Assembly (NCBI RefSeq): GCF_014839835.1
Contig: NC_071644.1
Location: 7,541,266-7,605,265, forward strand
Length of the DNA stretch: 64,000 nucleotides
Reading direction: 5' to 3'
Source of the DNA: Dryobates pubescens
Lineage: Eukaryota; Chordata; Aves; Piciformes; Picidae
Within the stretch, counting starts at the first letter, position 1; each line of letters begins with the position of its first letter. Positions 1-10,660 of the stretch are shown here, piece by piece. The position numbers and the translations under genes were made by a program. Below the pieces are notes generated by a model. That model saw only the letters and a program-made list of their open reading frames with translations, was not told where the DNA came from and searched no databases.

Positions 1-59
1 GGCTCCGCGAGCGGCTGTGGGACTTGGAGCCGCTGGAGGTGGAGTAGCTTTCACTTTTC
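1..59 (-). CDS. CCNL2: CCNL2 exon 11, partial (RS domain)
   Basis: Follows a CTTGCCACAG acceptor and reads [19 protein letters not shown] in frame with exon 10. It runs off the left edge of the window. Confidence 0.9.
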
Positions 60-3000
60 CTGTGGCAAGGAGAGGGGGGAAAAAAGAGCAAGGGAAGGCT
101 TATAGCTCTTGTTGAAAGGCTACCAAAGCTCATTCTGAAGGATGTGCTGGGAGAAGCTCCCACAACACCCCTGAAAGGGGTGTTGTGGGAGCTTCTCCCA
201 GCACATCCTTCAGAGTGAGCTCCAAGGGGTGGGCCTGGGAGCTTCTCCCAGCACATCCTTCAGAGTGAGCTCCAAGGGGTGGGCCTGGGAGCTTCTCCCA
301 GCACATCCTCCTCCTCCCCCAGTACCCACCTGTGCTTAGGGGAGGCAGATCTGGACGGTGACCTCGAGTAACTCGGGTCTCGACTCCCACTTCGACTTCT
401 GCTCTCCCTCCCTTTCTGAACCCTGCGAGAGACAACAGACTCCAGGTCATTTTGCTTCAAGGAGTGATGGGCCACAAAGGACAACCACCAAAAAGGCCTT
501 TTCCATGCTGAAAGCCTTACCCATTTACTGGGCTGTTGGAACTGGTTCTTTTTGCTGCCTCTGTTTTCCTCTTGGCATTCTTCATTGCCTGCACAGGTAG
601 CGGCGAAGGTTTATTTCCTTTGACTTCTTTTGGAGACTCTAAGGAAAGAAGCCTTTAAGTGTTGGGTCGTGGCTGAAAGGACTGAAGCCTCCCTCCCCTT
701 GCCCCCATTTCAACCCCTCTGTGACAACCAGCACTGTCTCCATGCAGTTTGCTCATCTGCTCACAGATGCAAGCACACAACCACCCCCAAAGCAGCCAGT
801 CTGAAGAGGTTCACAGCAGGCAGAGGTCAAGCGGAAAGGTTTCTGCTGTGGCACTGAAGCACTTCTGGGAAGGGAGCTGACTGCAATAGCAAGGGACTGG
901 TCTCAAAGCCACTTCAAGAAGTCACAACAAGCAGCTTGCTTTTCTTGCCAGTTGCTCAGTGTTTGTAGCATCCTGCTTCTCAGTTTAAGAAGGTGATCTG
1001 CCAGGCAAGACAGGCACCAGGCTGCAAGCTCCTGACCAAGCAGAGGCAGGAACACGTCCTCCGCTTGTCACCCAGGAGCAGCACTCCTGCCAGGGCTCCT
1101 CATCACAGCTGGGCTTGAATACTGCTTTAGCATAACAAACCAACTGCAAGTATTTGTTCAAGCTGATTGCCAAACCCACAAAAAAAGGCCCAGTCCCTGT
1201 ACTGTGAGAGTTTAAGCTGGGCTGGATCTCAGACTGACTCAAGTTTAGCCTGCATCTGCTTCAGGAAATGACAAAGGTACACCACCACTCAAACTCTGCC
1301 ATTTCAACTGCTGCTAGAAGCCAGTTAAAAGCAAACCAAACAAAAAGAAGCCAAACCCCACTGCACATGCACCTCCAAGCAGAGTGAAAATACATTTAAT
1401 GTGAGGAAGGGTTATTCAGGAGTTATTCACTACTGACCATTTTTGGGGATAGGGGAAAATCCTGAGGTGTTATCCAAACTTGGGGCTCCCTCAGGCACCA
1501 GACCTTTAGCTTGTGCTTTTGCCTCTTCAATTGCCAATTTCTTCTTTTCTACTTTACTTTCCAGATCAGAGAGATCAACCTGTGAACACAGGAGCACTGC
1601 TTAGGAGAAAGCCTGGTACACTGCACTGTCTGCTTACCCACAGGCTGGGGGGCAGTAAGTCTAAAGAGACCCAGACATTGGCTGCTATCACGTTCCACTT
1701 CACAGAGCAGGCTTGCAGCTCCTTTTGAACCAGGCAAGGTTTCAGAACCACAGAATGGTCTGGGTTGGAAGAGACCTCAGAAGCTCATCCAGTCCAACCC
1801 CCTCTGCAGCAAGCAGGAGCATCCTCAACTACATCAGGCTGCCCAAAGCCCTGTGAAGCCTCGCTTTGAGGATCTCCAAGGATGGGGCTCCAACCACCTC
1901 CCCCATGCAACCTGTTCCACCTGCAGCCTCCAGTGACCACTCACAACAAGCAGCAAACCTTTTTCCTGGTGTAGAGCTGCAAAATCTTCAAGCAGATTTC
2001 TTGGATTTCCTCCTCTGTTGCTCCAAACAGCAAAAACCAGTGTGGGCGGTTGGGAAGTGGAATCTGAAAGGCAGGGGAAGAGGAAGATGTGCCTCAGTTT
2101 CCCTGCTTCTATTGGGGGTGGAAAAAAACAAACCCCAACCAAACCCAACCCCAAGCAACCCAAAAAACCCCAAACCAACCCTAAAGAACTTGGGCTAAAT
2201 GGAAGGCTGCTCACCTCCAGCGTCCTAGCTGCGAGGTAAATGCATGCACAGGCAATGCTCTCTGGCTGGAACCGTACAAAGACATCTGTTCTCAGGCTAT
2301 CATTCATGTAATTCCTGAAAGACAGGATGATCAGCAACGTTACATGGCACTGCCAGGCTCTTCCCAGTGTGTGTGTGTGGGGGGGGTTGTTTTGGTTTGA
2401 CTTAAACAAGGGCTAGTTCTTTCTGTATTCAGTTACTAGACTTCAGTCCTAAGGCTCCTGTAAATCTAAAGCAAGAGTTGAAGGGTTTTGACTAAAGGAC
2501 AATAAATAGTAAATCCCAACAATCCCTCAAGGGGAGGGATGTCTGACTGACTGACTGCCTGCCTGCTGGAAATCCCTTGTGGGGACCAAAAAAAAAAAGA
2601 GAACCAATTTTAACTTCACTTTTCCTCCTGGACCTCGTGAAAAAAATAACCAAGAGAACCAATTTTAACTTCACTTTTCCTCCTGGACCTCTACTGGCCT
2701 GCTCTCATGCAACACAGAAGTTATTTGCATCAAGACAACAGAGAATCTGAGCTGAAGGACTCAGTTATTGACTTTTAGATTCACAGGTTGCTCTGCAAGA
2801 GGGCTGAGCCCCAGAGGGTTGGTTGCAAGCTGCAGCTGCTCCTGGTGTAGCTCTCCCGTGGTCCCACGACGAGGCGGTCGGCTCCAGCTCGTGGCAGTTC
2901 CCACTGCAGATACAAGAGGTCCCTTTCTCTCCCAGGAGCAGTGGTTTTCCATCCAGAACAGAATCTCTTACATGTTTGTTTTTTTTTTTTGGGATGTAAA

Positions 3001-6000
3001 AAGCAGCCAGAGAAGAAATCAGGGTGTTGGGGAACAGCAGTTCAGGAGAACAGTCAGTGTTCAGGCAGATCTCCTCTTTGGCACATGAGACACGGGTTCC
3101 AAACTGTCCCATTTCAGTTAGGTTGCTTAAAATCAATGTTCACAGAATGAGACAACTGTAAAATATTGCACATAGTCCAGTCAGTACACTTCAGCATTAT
3201 TCTTCTAAGCCTTAACATACACAAAAGTAACTTCCTCTGAAGCTGATGTGCTTCAAGACTTAGTTTTCCTTTGAGCACATGGGTCAAAGCATCAGAAGCT
3301 ATAAACACAACAGGAAGGTCCTCAAAGGAATGCTCTGGAAGAGTGGTTGTTAACCACGTGGGTACCCAGTACACAAGGATTCACTAACCCCCAAGACATC
3401 TAAACCAGAGACCACAGTCCAGCTGACAAAAGGACTGGCAAAAAGAACTTGGATCCCAAGAGCATCAAACTCCCACCTGCCCCAGGTGTCTTCCAGCTAA
3501 CCCCACCCCAGCCCAGCTCATCTTTCTGGGAAGGAAAGAGCTTCCAAACCTACTTTTCTCATCCCACTACAAAGAGAGCACAAACCTTTTGCAAAAGCAG
3601 CCATAAAGAAAAGTGGCACTTCAACCATCTGGAAGTCACACAGCTTTTGGGGTTTGGGTTGGGATATTTTTCTCTCTCTCTAATTTGCCAAATTGAAAAA
3701 CATGCTTCCAAGTTTGGCCTCTGCGTTATCTTCCCTGTGGGCTCAGAATCAGACACGTGAGGACATGAATCCTTGTCACACAGGACTTGAAGCAAAAGGT
3801 AAGCAAAGGCACATTTCAAATCATTACACTGGACAGCCACCAGTTCTCAGGCAGTGGAGGCAACAAGTAATCAGCACACAAATAAAACTCTTTGCACATC
3901 TGAACAGGTTTCTCAAGTGGTGTCATTTCCTCCCTCCTCCTCCTCCTCCCCCACCCCTCCTCTCAGAACAAGCAGCAAACTGGGCATGAGTAGCCTGTAA
4001 CTCTCACTCCAGTACTTCATGCAGTGGCACTGGCAAGGCTCTCTTAAGTGTTACATTGGACTCCAAGCTTCACACATGTACTGAAACGTTTCCTAAGTTG
4101 CTCACAGAGTGCAACATTAAGACTTCAAGCTTTAATCCATCCCTTTCAAAGCCTTCAACCCCACCTTAATTTTACTTTGTGGTTTTTTTCCATTTAAAAC
4201 AAACACATCACTGTAACAGTTATGGGAAATAAGACCATGAAAACAGATCAATAATAAAAACAATCAATCAAAACCCTGCAGAACTTCACCGAACCAGGTT
4301 ACAAACCAAACCCCCCCCAAAGAGCCACCAGTCAAAAGGATATTAACAACAACAAGAAATAAACAAATTAAAAAAATCAGGAAAAAGTATAAAAAAAGCA
4401 CAAGAAGCAGTTGGCCAGTTACTCTACTATCATGTATATACCACCTGTCTAGAGTCAGCCTTCTCTTTGAAGAGCCTGCTTTGGTTTGACTGAAGACGGC
4501 AGCTATCCCTGCACGATAGCGCTTGGGCAGCAGAGGAGAAGTCTTAGTCACTTACCCTCAGAGGCTACCCTTTGATTAAAAGAGTACAGAAAAGAAAAGT
4601 CAAAACTGGTTCTCTACACACAGGTCACAGTACCAGACAGTTCAGTCAGCAGAAATATGATCTTTGGGTCGACTAAAGGTTTGTTTGTTTGTTTTAAACC
4701 ACAGCGTTCAAAGGCATTGCTGTTCGCAAGCTGGTTTTGTTAAGGCTCACACCTGCAATTTGACTAAAAGCTTCCCAGCCCCCAAGCAAATCTTTATTGT
4801 AATGAGAGCAACGAGGCAGAGAACATTCCTTGGCAAACATGGGAACACTGAGTCTCTCCAGTCTTAGAAGCTGGCACCTTGCATTGTCCACAGAGCTAAA
4901 GAAATGTCTCTGTGCTGAGGGTCTGATACACCTGCAATCAAGCTCGAGCCCTGGGAAAAGCCATTTCCCAGCACGGGTAACAGACTTTAACTGCAGTTTT
5001 CTCTGTAAGAGCTAAGAAAACCAACCAACCAATCTCTATAACCCACTCAACATTTTCCCTTCAGCTGAAAAGTGAGAGCAGAGAGGAGGGAAGTGAGAAG
5101 TCAGGGTGGAAAGCTACCTTACCATTAAAACAGCGCCTCTAACTTAAGAGGCCGATCAACATTGGGGAAGCAGTTTGGGGCACACCAAGAAGCGCTGGAG
5201 CTGTCTGGTGTGGCCCACAATCATTTCTGGGCAATGCTGCCCAGAGTGCCTCAAGTGACATATTTCTGCTACTGCCCTTGCTGGTCTCTTAGAACAAAGA
5301 AAAATCAACTTACCATGAGGTCTGGACCAGGTGTTGGTTACGTTCACATTCTAATACCTGAAGGTACATAACGATTATCTGGAAGATATGGGTCAGCAAG
5401 TTATTAACAGGCATCTGGAGAGCCACCTACTTATTTCAGAGGGACATCCATGAGGCCACCTGTTCACTCAAGTTCTAAACACTCCACCCACTTGGGAGAG
5501 CACTTGCAACACCCCCAAGTGTTTATCCACACAGCTTCTGCTCTCTCCAGTGCCAAAAGCTGGACGCTCGGCTCTGACCTTCCTAGCTCTCCATCTTCTG
5601 AGCTCAGGCAGCAAGCCATTCAGCTAGAGGTCTTCAACTCTGCTCAAGCTACTATGTCCTACACAACTCAGGACTCCTTTCAGCTGTAACTTGGGAGAGA
5701 ACATTGCTAGCTGCAGTAAACAGTAACACAAGGGTCACAGTGCTTGCAGGAGAACAAATCTAACGTGCTGTGTGTCACTGGTCTGCTCACTCCTAGTTCA
5801 TTAGGTCTGGAAAGAAAATCAGGATGCAGAGGAAAAGGCTACTCCAAGAGCAAAAAAGTCACACCAATCAAACAAGTGGAGCTGTCCTGGAGGGTACTGA
5901 CACCATGAATGAACTCTGAATGTCAAGCAGGCTTGTGAAGATGACTTCAAGGCAGGAGTTTTTCAGTGAAGAAAGAGCAAGCAGCCAAACTCTGCCGGCA

Positions 6001-9000
6001 CAGGAGGAGGTCCTCTTACACACGGCGCCAACAGCACCAACACCTACAAGCATCACCCTAGCCTGACACAGGACACTTCAATGTTGACAGCTGGCTCATT
6101 TCTACTCAGGCCCTTCCCACCTGAGTGTACCTTTTGGAACACAAGCACCAGTGCTAAGTAGCTGACAGGGTTTGAATGACCTCACTGTTTCCACAAGCAG
6201 TGATGGTGAGCACACAAGGTTTCTGCCAGCAGGTTAGCACAACCCCAGGTGTCCCAATTCCTTTCTGCTGAAGGATCTGTGTTTAGCTGATGTTTCCTAA
6301 CATCAAAGCTATGTAGTGAATTGACTTCTAAGGAGTATCTAGCATCTGCATCCATCTCCTGTGATCATTCAGCAGTGATATAAGACCAATTCATCATTCA
6401 GCAGTGATATAAGACCAATTAGAAAGAATCACTTAAATGAGAAAGGCAATGGGCTCACAAGAAGCTAACTTGACTGAATCAAGCAGGGTTACCATGTACA
6501 AGCTAAACAGCTTCCAGGCAGGCAGTTCACTCAAGCTTTTAAGCATGTGAAACATTGATTATAAAGTTACAAACCTTATGAGGGTGCTTCACATGAACAC
6601 AAAATCCCAACTCCTTTAAGACTCTTCTTTCTGCCTTAATAATTTGGTTCTTCAAGTTCACATATTCCTGATCCAGTATTAGAGGCACAGGTTTCCTGCA
6701 AGACAGCGTCACACCCTGAAGATAATCCTGGCCTCAGAAGTTGTGTTTGTGCAGAAACAAGAGGCATGACCATCTACAACATCAGAAATACTTCCCCCCC
6801 CCCCAAAACCACTTCAAATTCTGAAGATAAAAAAGCTGTGTTTGTGTAAAAAAAAAATCAGAGACATTTAGAACACCAAACCCACTTATTTGGTAACAGC
6901 ACTTGGCTCACTGTTCTCCTTCCTGAGATCATGGAGAGCAGCCAGGCAGAAAGGGACCTGGGGGGAGTGGTCAATAGCAGGCTGAACATGAGCCAGCAGT
7001 GTGCCCAGACCACATGGCATCCTGGCCTGTATCAGGAATAGTGTGGCCAGGAGGAGCAGGGAAATCATTGTGCCCTGTGCTCAGCACTGCTTAGGCCACA
7101 CCTTAAATCCTGTGCCCAGTTCTGGGCCCCTCAGGTCAAGAAGGACATTGAGATGCTGGAAGGTGTCCAGAGAAGGGCAACAAAGCTGGGGAGGGGTCTG
7201 GGGCACAGCCCTGGGAGGAGAGGCTGAGGGAGCTGGGGTTGCTTAGCCTGCAGAAGAGGAGGCTCAGGGGAGACCACCTTGCCCTCTGCAACTCCCTGAA
7301 GGGAGGCTGGAGCCAGCTGGGGGTTGGTCTCTTCTCCCAGGCAAGCAGCACCAGAACAAGAGGACACAGTCTCAAGCTGTGCCAGGGGAGGTTTAGGCTG
7401 GAGGTGAGGAAGAAGTTCTTCCCAGAAAGAGAGATTGGTCATTGGAATGTGGTGCCCAGGGAGGTGGTGGAGTCCCCATCCCTGGAGGCGTTCAAGAGGG
7501 GACTGGCTGAGGCCCTTGGTGCCATGGTTGAGTTGATCAGATGGTGCTGGGTGATAGGCTGGGCTCGATCTCGAAGGTCTTTTCCAGCCTGGTTAATGCC
7601 ATTCCATTCTACCTCCTCCAGATGTTCCCTGATTTATGAAGCAGGGCACAGCTGCGCATCATCAGCCCACGAAGGTTAATAGTGACATGAGCAGAGCCCT
7701 CCAGCCCCTGCCCAAGGCCCCAGCTTACTTCTTTTCCCGCAGATGCCGCAGGCGGTGGAAGACGTTGATCACGTCCCTGATGCGCCGAGGGGCCTCTTCG
7801 ATCTTGGATGCCAGGTGGACGCAGGCCATCGACACATGCTGAAACACAGGCATTGCAACACACTGCCCCTTTGGCCTCAAACCAGGAACTGACCTCCTTG
7901 AGGAGGGAACACCAAAAGGAAGCGGTGGCAACCCAAGGAAATGCTAACAGCTTGGTAAAGATCAGTACCGGGGAGCTGGGTAAAGTCATGGCAAGTAAAC
8001 CCCACAGGCAAGCTGCCCTAATCGCACCCAAGGCAACAACTTGCAGGGCTGTATCAAAAATTAAGTCACATTTGTAGCCACACACATTTGATCCCCCTCA
8101 TGAGGGTGGTGAGAGACTGGAAGAGAGACAAGGAGATGATGGATGTCCCCTCCCTGCAGGCGTTTGAGGCCTTTTAGCAACCTGGGCTAGAGAAAGGTGT
8201 CCCTGCCCGTGGCAGAGGGCGTGGAACTAAATGATCTTTATGGCCCCTTCTCACCCCACCCACTCTATTGATCTTTTGAATGCTTTCTTACCTCCATGGA
8301 ATGCTTCACAAAAGACTTGGTATAAAAAAACCGCTGAAATAGCACCTGTCCTGTAGCCATAGCCACCTAGAAAGGAAGCAACCATCACAGAGATTAACCA
8401 AACAAGCACCAGCTCCAAAAAGTTAACTGCCTAGGATGCTTTTAAGAGAGTTAAGACAGAAGATTAGCTGAGCTATATTTAAGCCTGGGAGTAAGTTCAG
8501 TGGTATCTACAGAAAACAAGGGCCCCTCAGTAACAAAGTTATGTTGCCCCAAATGTTATTAACAATCCAGAAGCCCATAAGATAACTATCTAGAAGTCAA
8601 GGGGATGTGCTAAATCATTATGTTCTTATCACTTACAAAACCACGCTCCAAATTAAACTACAACACAATTAGAAACCCTTGAACTCAAGCAGCAGACCTG
8701 AAGGAAATAGGAGGTTATGATAGTACGCCAGAAAAACTACGTTTTCGGCGTGGGAGGAGGCAAGGAATCTAATCGTATTATGATTTGCATAAGCTCCTCA
8801 CGCAAGCCGAGTCGCTGAGACTCAGGAGCTATTAGCTGCCGGCAAAGTTTCACACTAGGAGAGCAACGAGCCTGCCCACGATTGGAGTTCGCTAAGGAAC
8901 AAAACCTTTCCGAGGCCCACAACAATCCGAAGGACTCTCAGGAATCTTTTCCGTAGGCCCCAAGCCTAAAGAGAAAGCAAAGCCGTGCGGGAGCCCCCAC

Positions 9001-9689
9001 CCTGGCCGGGGAGGCGGCGGGGGCGGCGCAGGAAGGTGGTTACATCACCCGCTTCCGCCGGCCGGGGAAGGCTGCAGGCCCGACGAGTAGGCCAAGCGGC
9101 TCTCACGTCCCCAGACCCCAGCCCAAAGAGGAAGCTTCTCCGCCCTGCCCCTGTCCACAGCCGCGGCCGCTGGCCTAGCGAGCGAGTGGCGGCCCCGCCG
9201 CGGGCCGCGCCGGCAGGCCAAGGCCTAGAGAACAAAGGTCGCCCCAGCCAAGGAGCACACACGGCCTCGACCCCACAGCCACCCAACCCCGCTGAGGCCT
9301 TCTCTTCCGGCTGCCAGCGAGAGGCCTCCCCGTCCCGACCGCCCGGGCCGCGGCCTTAGCCCTACCTGCGGCAGACGAAGCAAGATGCCGGCCGCCTGGA
9401 TGAGCTCGCAGCCGGTGACGCGCAGCTCGGTCTCGGTGTCGGGGTCGAGGCCGCTGCTCATGGACGGCGTGAAGCGCAGCGTGTGCTCGGGCAGCAGGCA
9501 GTTCTCCAGCGTGATCAGCACCCCCGAGTACAGGCGGTCCCCGATCAGCACCGCCCCAGGGCCCGGTACCGGCGCACCGCTCCCCGCCGGGGCGGACCCT
9601 ACCGCCGTAGCACCAGCAGATAAAGGCCCCGCCGGGCCGCTGCCTCCCACCGCTACCACAGCCGCCGCGCTGCCGGACCCCGCCGCCAT
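1..9689 (-). CDS. CCNL2: Cyclin L2, 11 of its exons (3' end outside window)
   Basis: Cyclin L2 is a nuclear, speckle-associated cyclin that partners CDK11-type kinases and influences pre-mRNA splicing (family knowledge). Joining 9366-9689, 8292-8366, 7729-7838, 6575-6695, 5314-5378, 2215-2314, 1959-2063, 1438-1579, 521-638, 330-422 and 1-59 gives 1312 nt of open frame (437 aa) with GT-AG borders and matching phases at every junction. The order is an Ala/Gly-rich N-terminus, then [20 protein letters not shown], a first cyclin fold ([19 protein letters not shown]), a second cyclin fold ([19 protein letters not shown]), a Lys/Glu linker, and the start of an Arg/Ser tail ([13 protein letters not shown]). 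Human CCNL2 is about 520 aa, so roughly 80 residues of RS tail lie left of the window. The start is the ATG at 9689, inside a CpG island. The match to CCNL2 rather than CCNL1 rests on MRPL20 being next door. Confidence 0.96.
127..221. repeat. Near-perfect inverted repeat (hairpin) in CCNL2 intron 10
   Basis: Arms 127-171 and 177-221 are 45 nt each, complementary except at one position, around a 5-nt loop (TGAAA). The element fills a third of the 270-nt intron between two RS exons, so the pre-mRNA would carry a very stable stem. The right arm is also the first copy of the adjoining 50-bp tandem repeat. Confidence 0.9.
188..309. repeat. 50-bp tandem repeat, about 2.4 copies
   Basis: Units begin at 188, 238 and 288 (GGAGCTTCTCCCAGCACATC...). 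The first two are identical. The array abuts the splice donor of exon 10. Confidence 0.9.
330..422 (-). CDS. CCNL2: CCNL2 exon 10 (RS domain)
   Basis: 93 nt encoding [20 protein letters not shown] and [10 protein letters not shown]. This is the first part of the Arg/Ser tail used for speckle targeting. It has a CTCGCAG acceptor and GTGGGT donor. Confidence 0.94.
521..638 (-). CDS. CCNL2: CCNL2 exon 9
   Basis: 118 nt encoding [16 protein letters not shown], then a Lys-rich stretch ([12 protein letters not shown]) and SNSPVNG. It has a CCTTAG acceptor and GTAAGG donor. It aligns with the human linker before the RS tail. Confidence 0.9.
1438..1579 (-). CDS. CCNL2: CCNL2 exon 8
   Basis: 142 nt encoding [20 protein letters not shown] and then KAQAKGL up to GFSPIPKN, a charged helix and linker after the cyclin folds. 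It ends in phase 1 at a GTCAGT donor. Confidence 0.93.
1744..1945 (-). mobile_element. CR1 LINE 3' end fragment
   Basis: Begins CCACAGAATGGTCTGGGTTG and continues through the antisense CR1 3' end. It is the main content of CCNL2 intron 7, in the same orientation as the gene. Confidence 0.85.
1959..2063 (-). CDS. CCNL2: CCNL2 exon 7
   Basis: 105 nt, phase 0 to 0, encoding [20 protein letters not shown] followed by [15 protein letters not shown]. It completes the second cyclin fold. Confidence 0.96.
2133..2171 (-). other. G-rich tract in short CCNL2 intron 6
   Basis: On the CCNL2 sense strand this part of the 151-nt intron holds five runs of three or four G, separated by 2-8 nt of mostly T. 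This fits the usual pattern for an RNA or DNA G-quadruplex. Whether it folds or affects splicing is inference. Confidence 0.6.
2215..2314 (-). CDS. CCNL2: CCNL2 exon 6
   Basis: 100 nt encoding [20 protein letters not shown] followed by [13 protein letters not shown], the core of the second cyclin fold. It has a TTTCAG acceptor and GTGAGC donor and is separated from exon 7 by only 151 nt. Confidence 0.97.
2611..2693. repeat. Direct duplication of about 40 bp
   Basis: AGAGAACCAATTTTAACTTC through CTCCTGGACCTC occurs twice, at about 2599 and 2655, in CCNL2 intron 5. Nothing else was recognised in this part of the intron apart from the candidate poison exon. Confidence 0.8.
4445..4569 (-). other. 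CCNL2: Candidate CCNL2 poison exon
   Basis: On the sense strand, a pyrimidine-rich tract ending in AATCAAAG is followed by GGTAGCCTCTGAGGGTAAGTGA. Spliced to exon 5 it completes the Trp codon and reads VASEGK then stop, which would cut the protein after the first cyclin fold. A GTGGTA donor after ACAG at 4445 gives a 125-nt exon; a stronger donor, GG/GTAAGT, lies only 14 nt into it, so the true 3' border is uncertain. Short cyclin L isoforms lacking the second fold and RS tail are known in mammals. That this exon makes one here is inference. Confidence 0.6.
5314..5378 (-). CDS. CCNL2: CCNL2 exon 5
   Basis: 65 nt encoding [21 protein letters not shown], ending inside the Trp codon (TG/G) at a GTAAG donor. 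This split codon lets the exon join either exon 6 or the candidate poison exon at 4445-4569. Confidence 0.95.
6365..6421. repeat. Tandem duplication of about 28 bp
   Basis: TCATTCAGCAGTGATATAAG plus ACCAATT occurs twice in a row in CCNL2 intron 4. The rest of that intron (5379-6574) shows no recognisable element. Confidence 0.8.
6575..6695 (-). CDS. CCNL2: CCNL2 exon 4
   Basis: 121 nt encoding [20 protein letters not shown] and then [20 protein letters not shown], the end of the first cyclin fold. The TGCAG acceptor completes the Lys codon split at exon 3. Confidence 0.96.
6925..7612 (+). mobile_element. CR1 LINE 3' part, about 690 bp
   Basis: One of the longest CR1 pieces here. It starts upstream of the usual truncation (GAGATCATGGAGAGCAGCCA) and ends with the 3' hallmark GGTCTTTTCCAGCCTGGTTA and ATTCCATTCT. 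It lies in CCNL2 intron 3, opposite to the gene, with good similarity to the copies at 35.4, 50.9, 55.9 and 57.7 kb. Confidence 0.9.
7729..7838 (-). CDS. CCNL2: CCNL2 exon 3
   Basis: 110 nt encoding [20 protein letters not shown] followed by [16 protein letters not shown]. It ends two bases into a Lys codon at a GTAAGC donor. Confidence 0.95.
8095..8278 (+). mobile_element. CR1 LINE 3' end, old
   Basis: Diverged piece with ATGAGGGTGGTGAGAGACTG and CCCTGCCCGTGGCAGAGGG, in CCNL2 intron 2, ending 14 bp from exon 2's donor side. Confidence 0.75.
8292..8366 (-). CDS. CCNL2: CCNL2 exon 2
   Basis: 75 nt, phase 0 to 0, encoding [20 protein letters not shown] and the following KHSME. It lies in the first cyclin fold, with a CTAG acceptor and GTAAG donor. 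Confidence 0.96.
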
Positions 9690-10080
9690 TTTGTGCTGCC
9701 GCCGCCTCGCCTGCCTCAGCTCTTCTTCCCCACCGGGCGGACCCTCCGGCCTAGCACCGCACCGCCCTCTTCCCCGCCTCCGGCCAGCGCCTATTGGCGA
9801 AGCTCGGGCAAGAGACGATCAGCGATTGGCCCAGCCGCTGTTACGCATGACGCCGGCCTGGGGTTGAACGTAACGACGTGACGCAACGGTTGGGAATTTG
9901 AACAGGGCGGAGGGGTCGGAGCTTCCGGTAAGCGCCACCGCCCTTAGCGGCGCTGGACTCGCCTGACCCGGCCTGACCCGACCCGACCCGGTTCTGCCCG
10001 CTTCGGCCTGCTTCAGCCTGCTTCAGCCCTTCCCAGACTGGCGTGGCCCAAAGCCGGGCTGCTGCTGGGGTCCGCAGTTT
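8960..10080. promoter_or_regulatory. CpG island and CCNL2 promoter
   Basis: Dense CpG runs from intron 1 through exon 1 into the upstream flank. On the CCNL2 sense strand two CCAAT boxes lie about 105 and 140 bp upstream of the ATG (ATTGG on plus at about 9791 and 9825). There is a CRE-like ACGTGACG near 9876 and an ETS-type CCGGAAG near 9921. No TATA box was seen. The span 9690-10190 holds no further gene; it separates the CCNL2 start from the MRPL20 3' end. Confidence 0.8.
9366..9689 (-). CDS. CCNL2: CCNL2 exon 1
   Basis: Encodes residues 1-108: a low-complexity Ala/Gly/Pro start, then the cyclin L signature [15 protein letters not shown] and [16 protein letters not shown]. It ends in phase 0 at a CAG/GTAGG donor. 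It is very CpG-rich. Confidence 0.95.
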
Positions 10081-10199
10081 ATGCCCCCCCTCCTCCCCCC
10101 TCCACCACCAGGGGTTTTCCCCATGCAGCACCTTAAGTCACTACTGCAATTGCATGTCCATAGCAGTTACCAAACACTCTGTCTTTTAATTCCTTAACA

Positions 10200-10214
10200 A
10201 AATATCTTTATTTA
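10200..10214 (-). terminator. MRPL20 polyadenylation signal candidate
   Basis: Plus-strand TTTATT near 10207 reads AATAAA on the MRPL20 strand, about 275 nt after the stop codon. It is the first clear signal downstream of the gene. Confidence 0.6.
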
Positions 10215-10486
10215 AAGTCCTTAACATGCTCACTGTGCCATTAGCAACAGAACTTCCACAGACCTGACTGAACCCTGCTAATGTCAAACCACGGTTTCTA
10301 ACCCAGCACATTTCATTTGCAATACAAGGGAAAACATCACCTAGGTGGCAAGCCTTGCACCCAGACCCACTCCATCCCCCTCCTGGAACCATCTTTGAAG
10401 ATTCTCTTCTCAGTAGTGTTCAGCAGTGAGCTTATGCTGCTGTACAAGGTCCTGTTGGTAACAGGTACCCACAGGCTCTTCTAACA

Positions 10487-10660
10487 TCAATACTGGTGAA
10501 CCATACGTGAAAATATCCCCTCTGGCTCTTTTCCATCTCCTAGGGCAGCAAGGAAGCCTTCTTGTCTCCTCCTCTGGGCTAAGGCAGCCAGGGACTTGAA
10601 TGTCTTTGGCTCATAAATAGCCAGATCAGCAATCACCTTCCTGTTCAGTGCCACCTGGGA
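10487..10660 (-). CDS. MRPL20: MRPL20 exon 4 with stop
   Basis: 174 nt, residues 93-149 and stop: [35 protein letters not shown] and the conserved end. Confidence 0.97.
   Translation of the reverse strand, partial: SQVALNRKVIADLAIYEPKTFKSLAALAQRRRQEGFLAALGDGKEPEGIFSRMVHQY

Noticed and set aside
1834-2409. 191-codon open frame on minus
   Set aside because: It reads through CCNL2 exon 6, intron 6 and the region of exon 7 in one frame. The true exons have clear splice sites and different phases.
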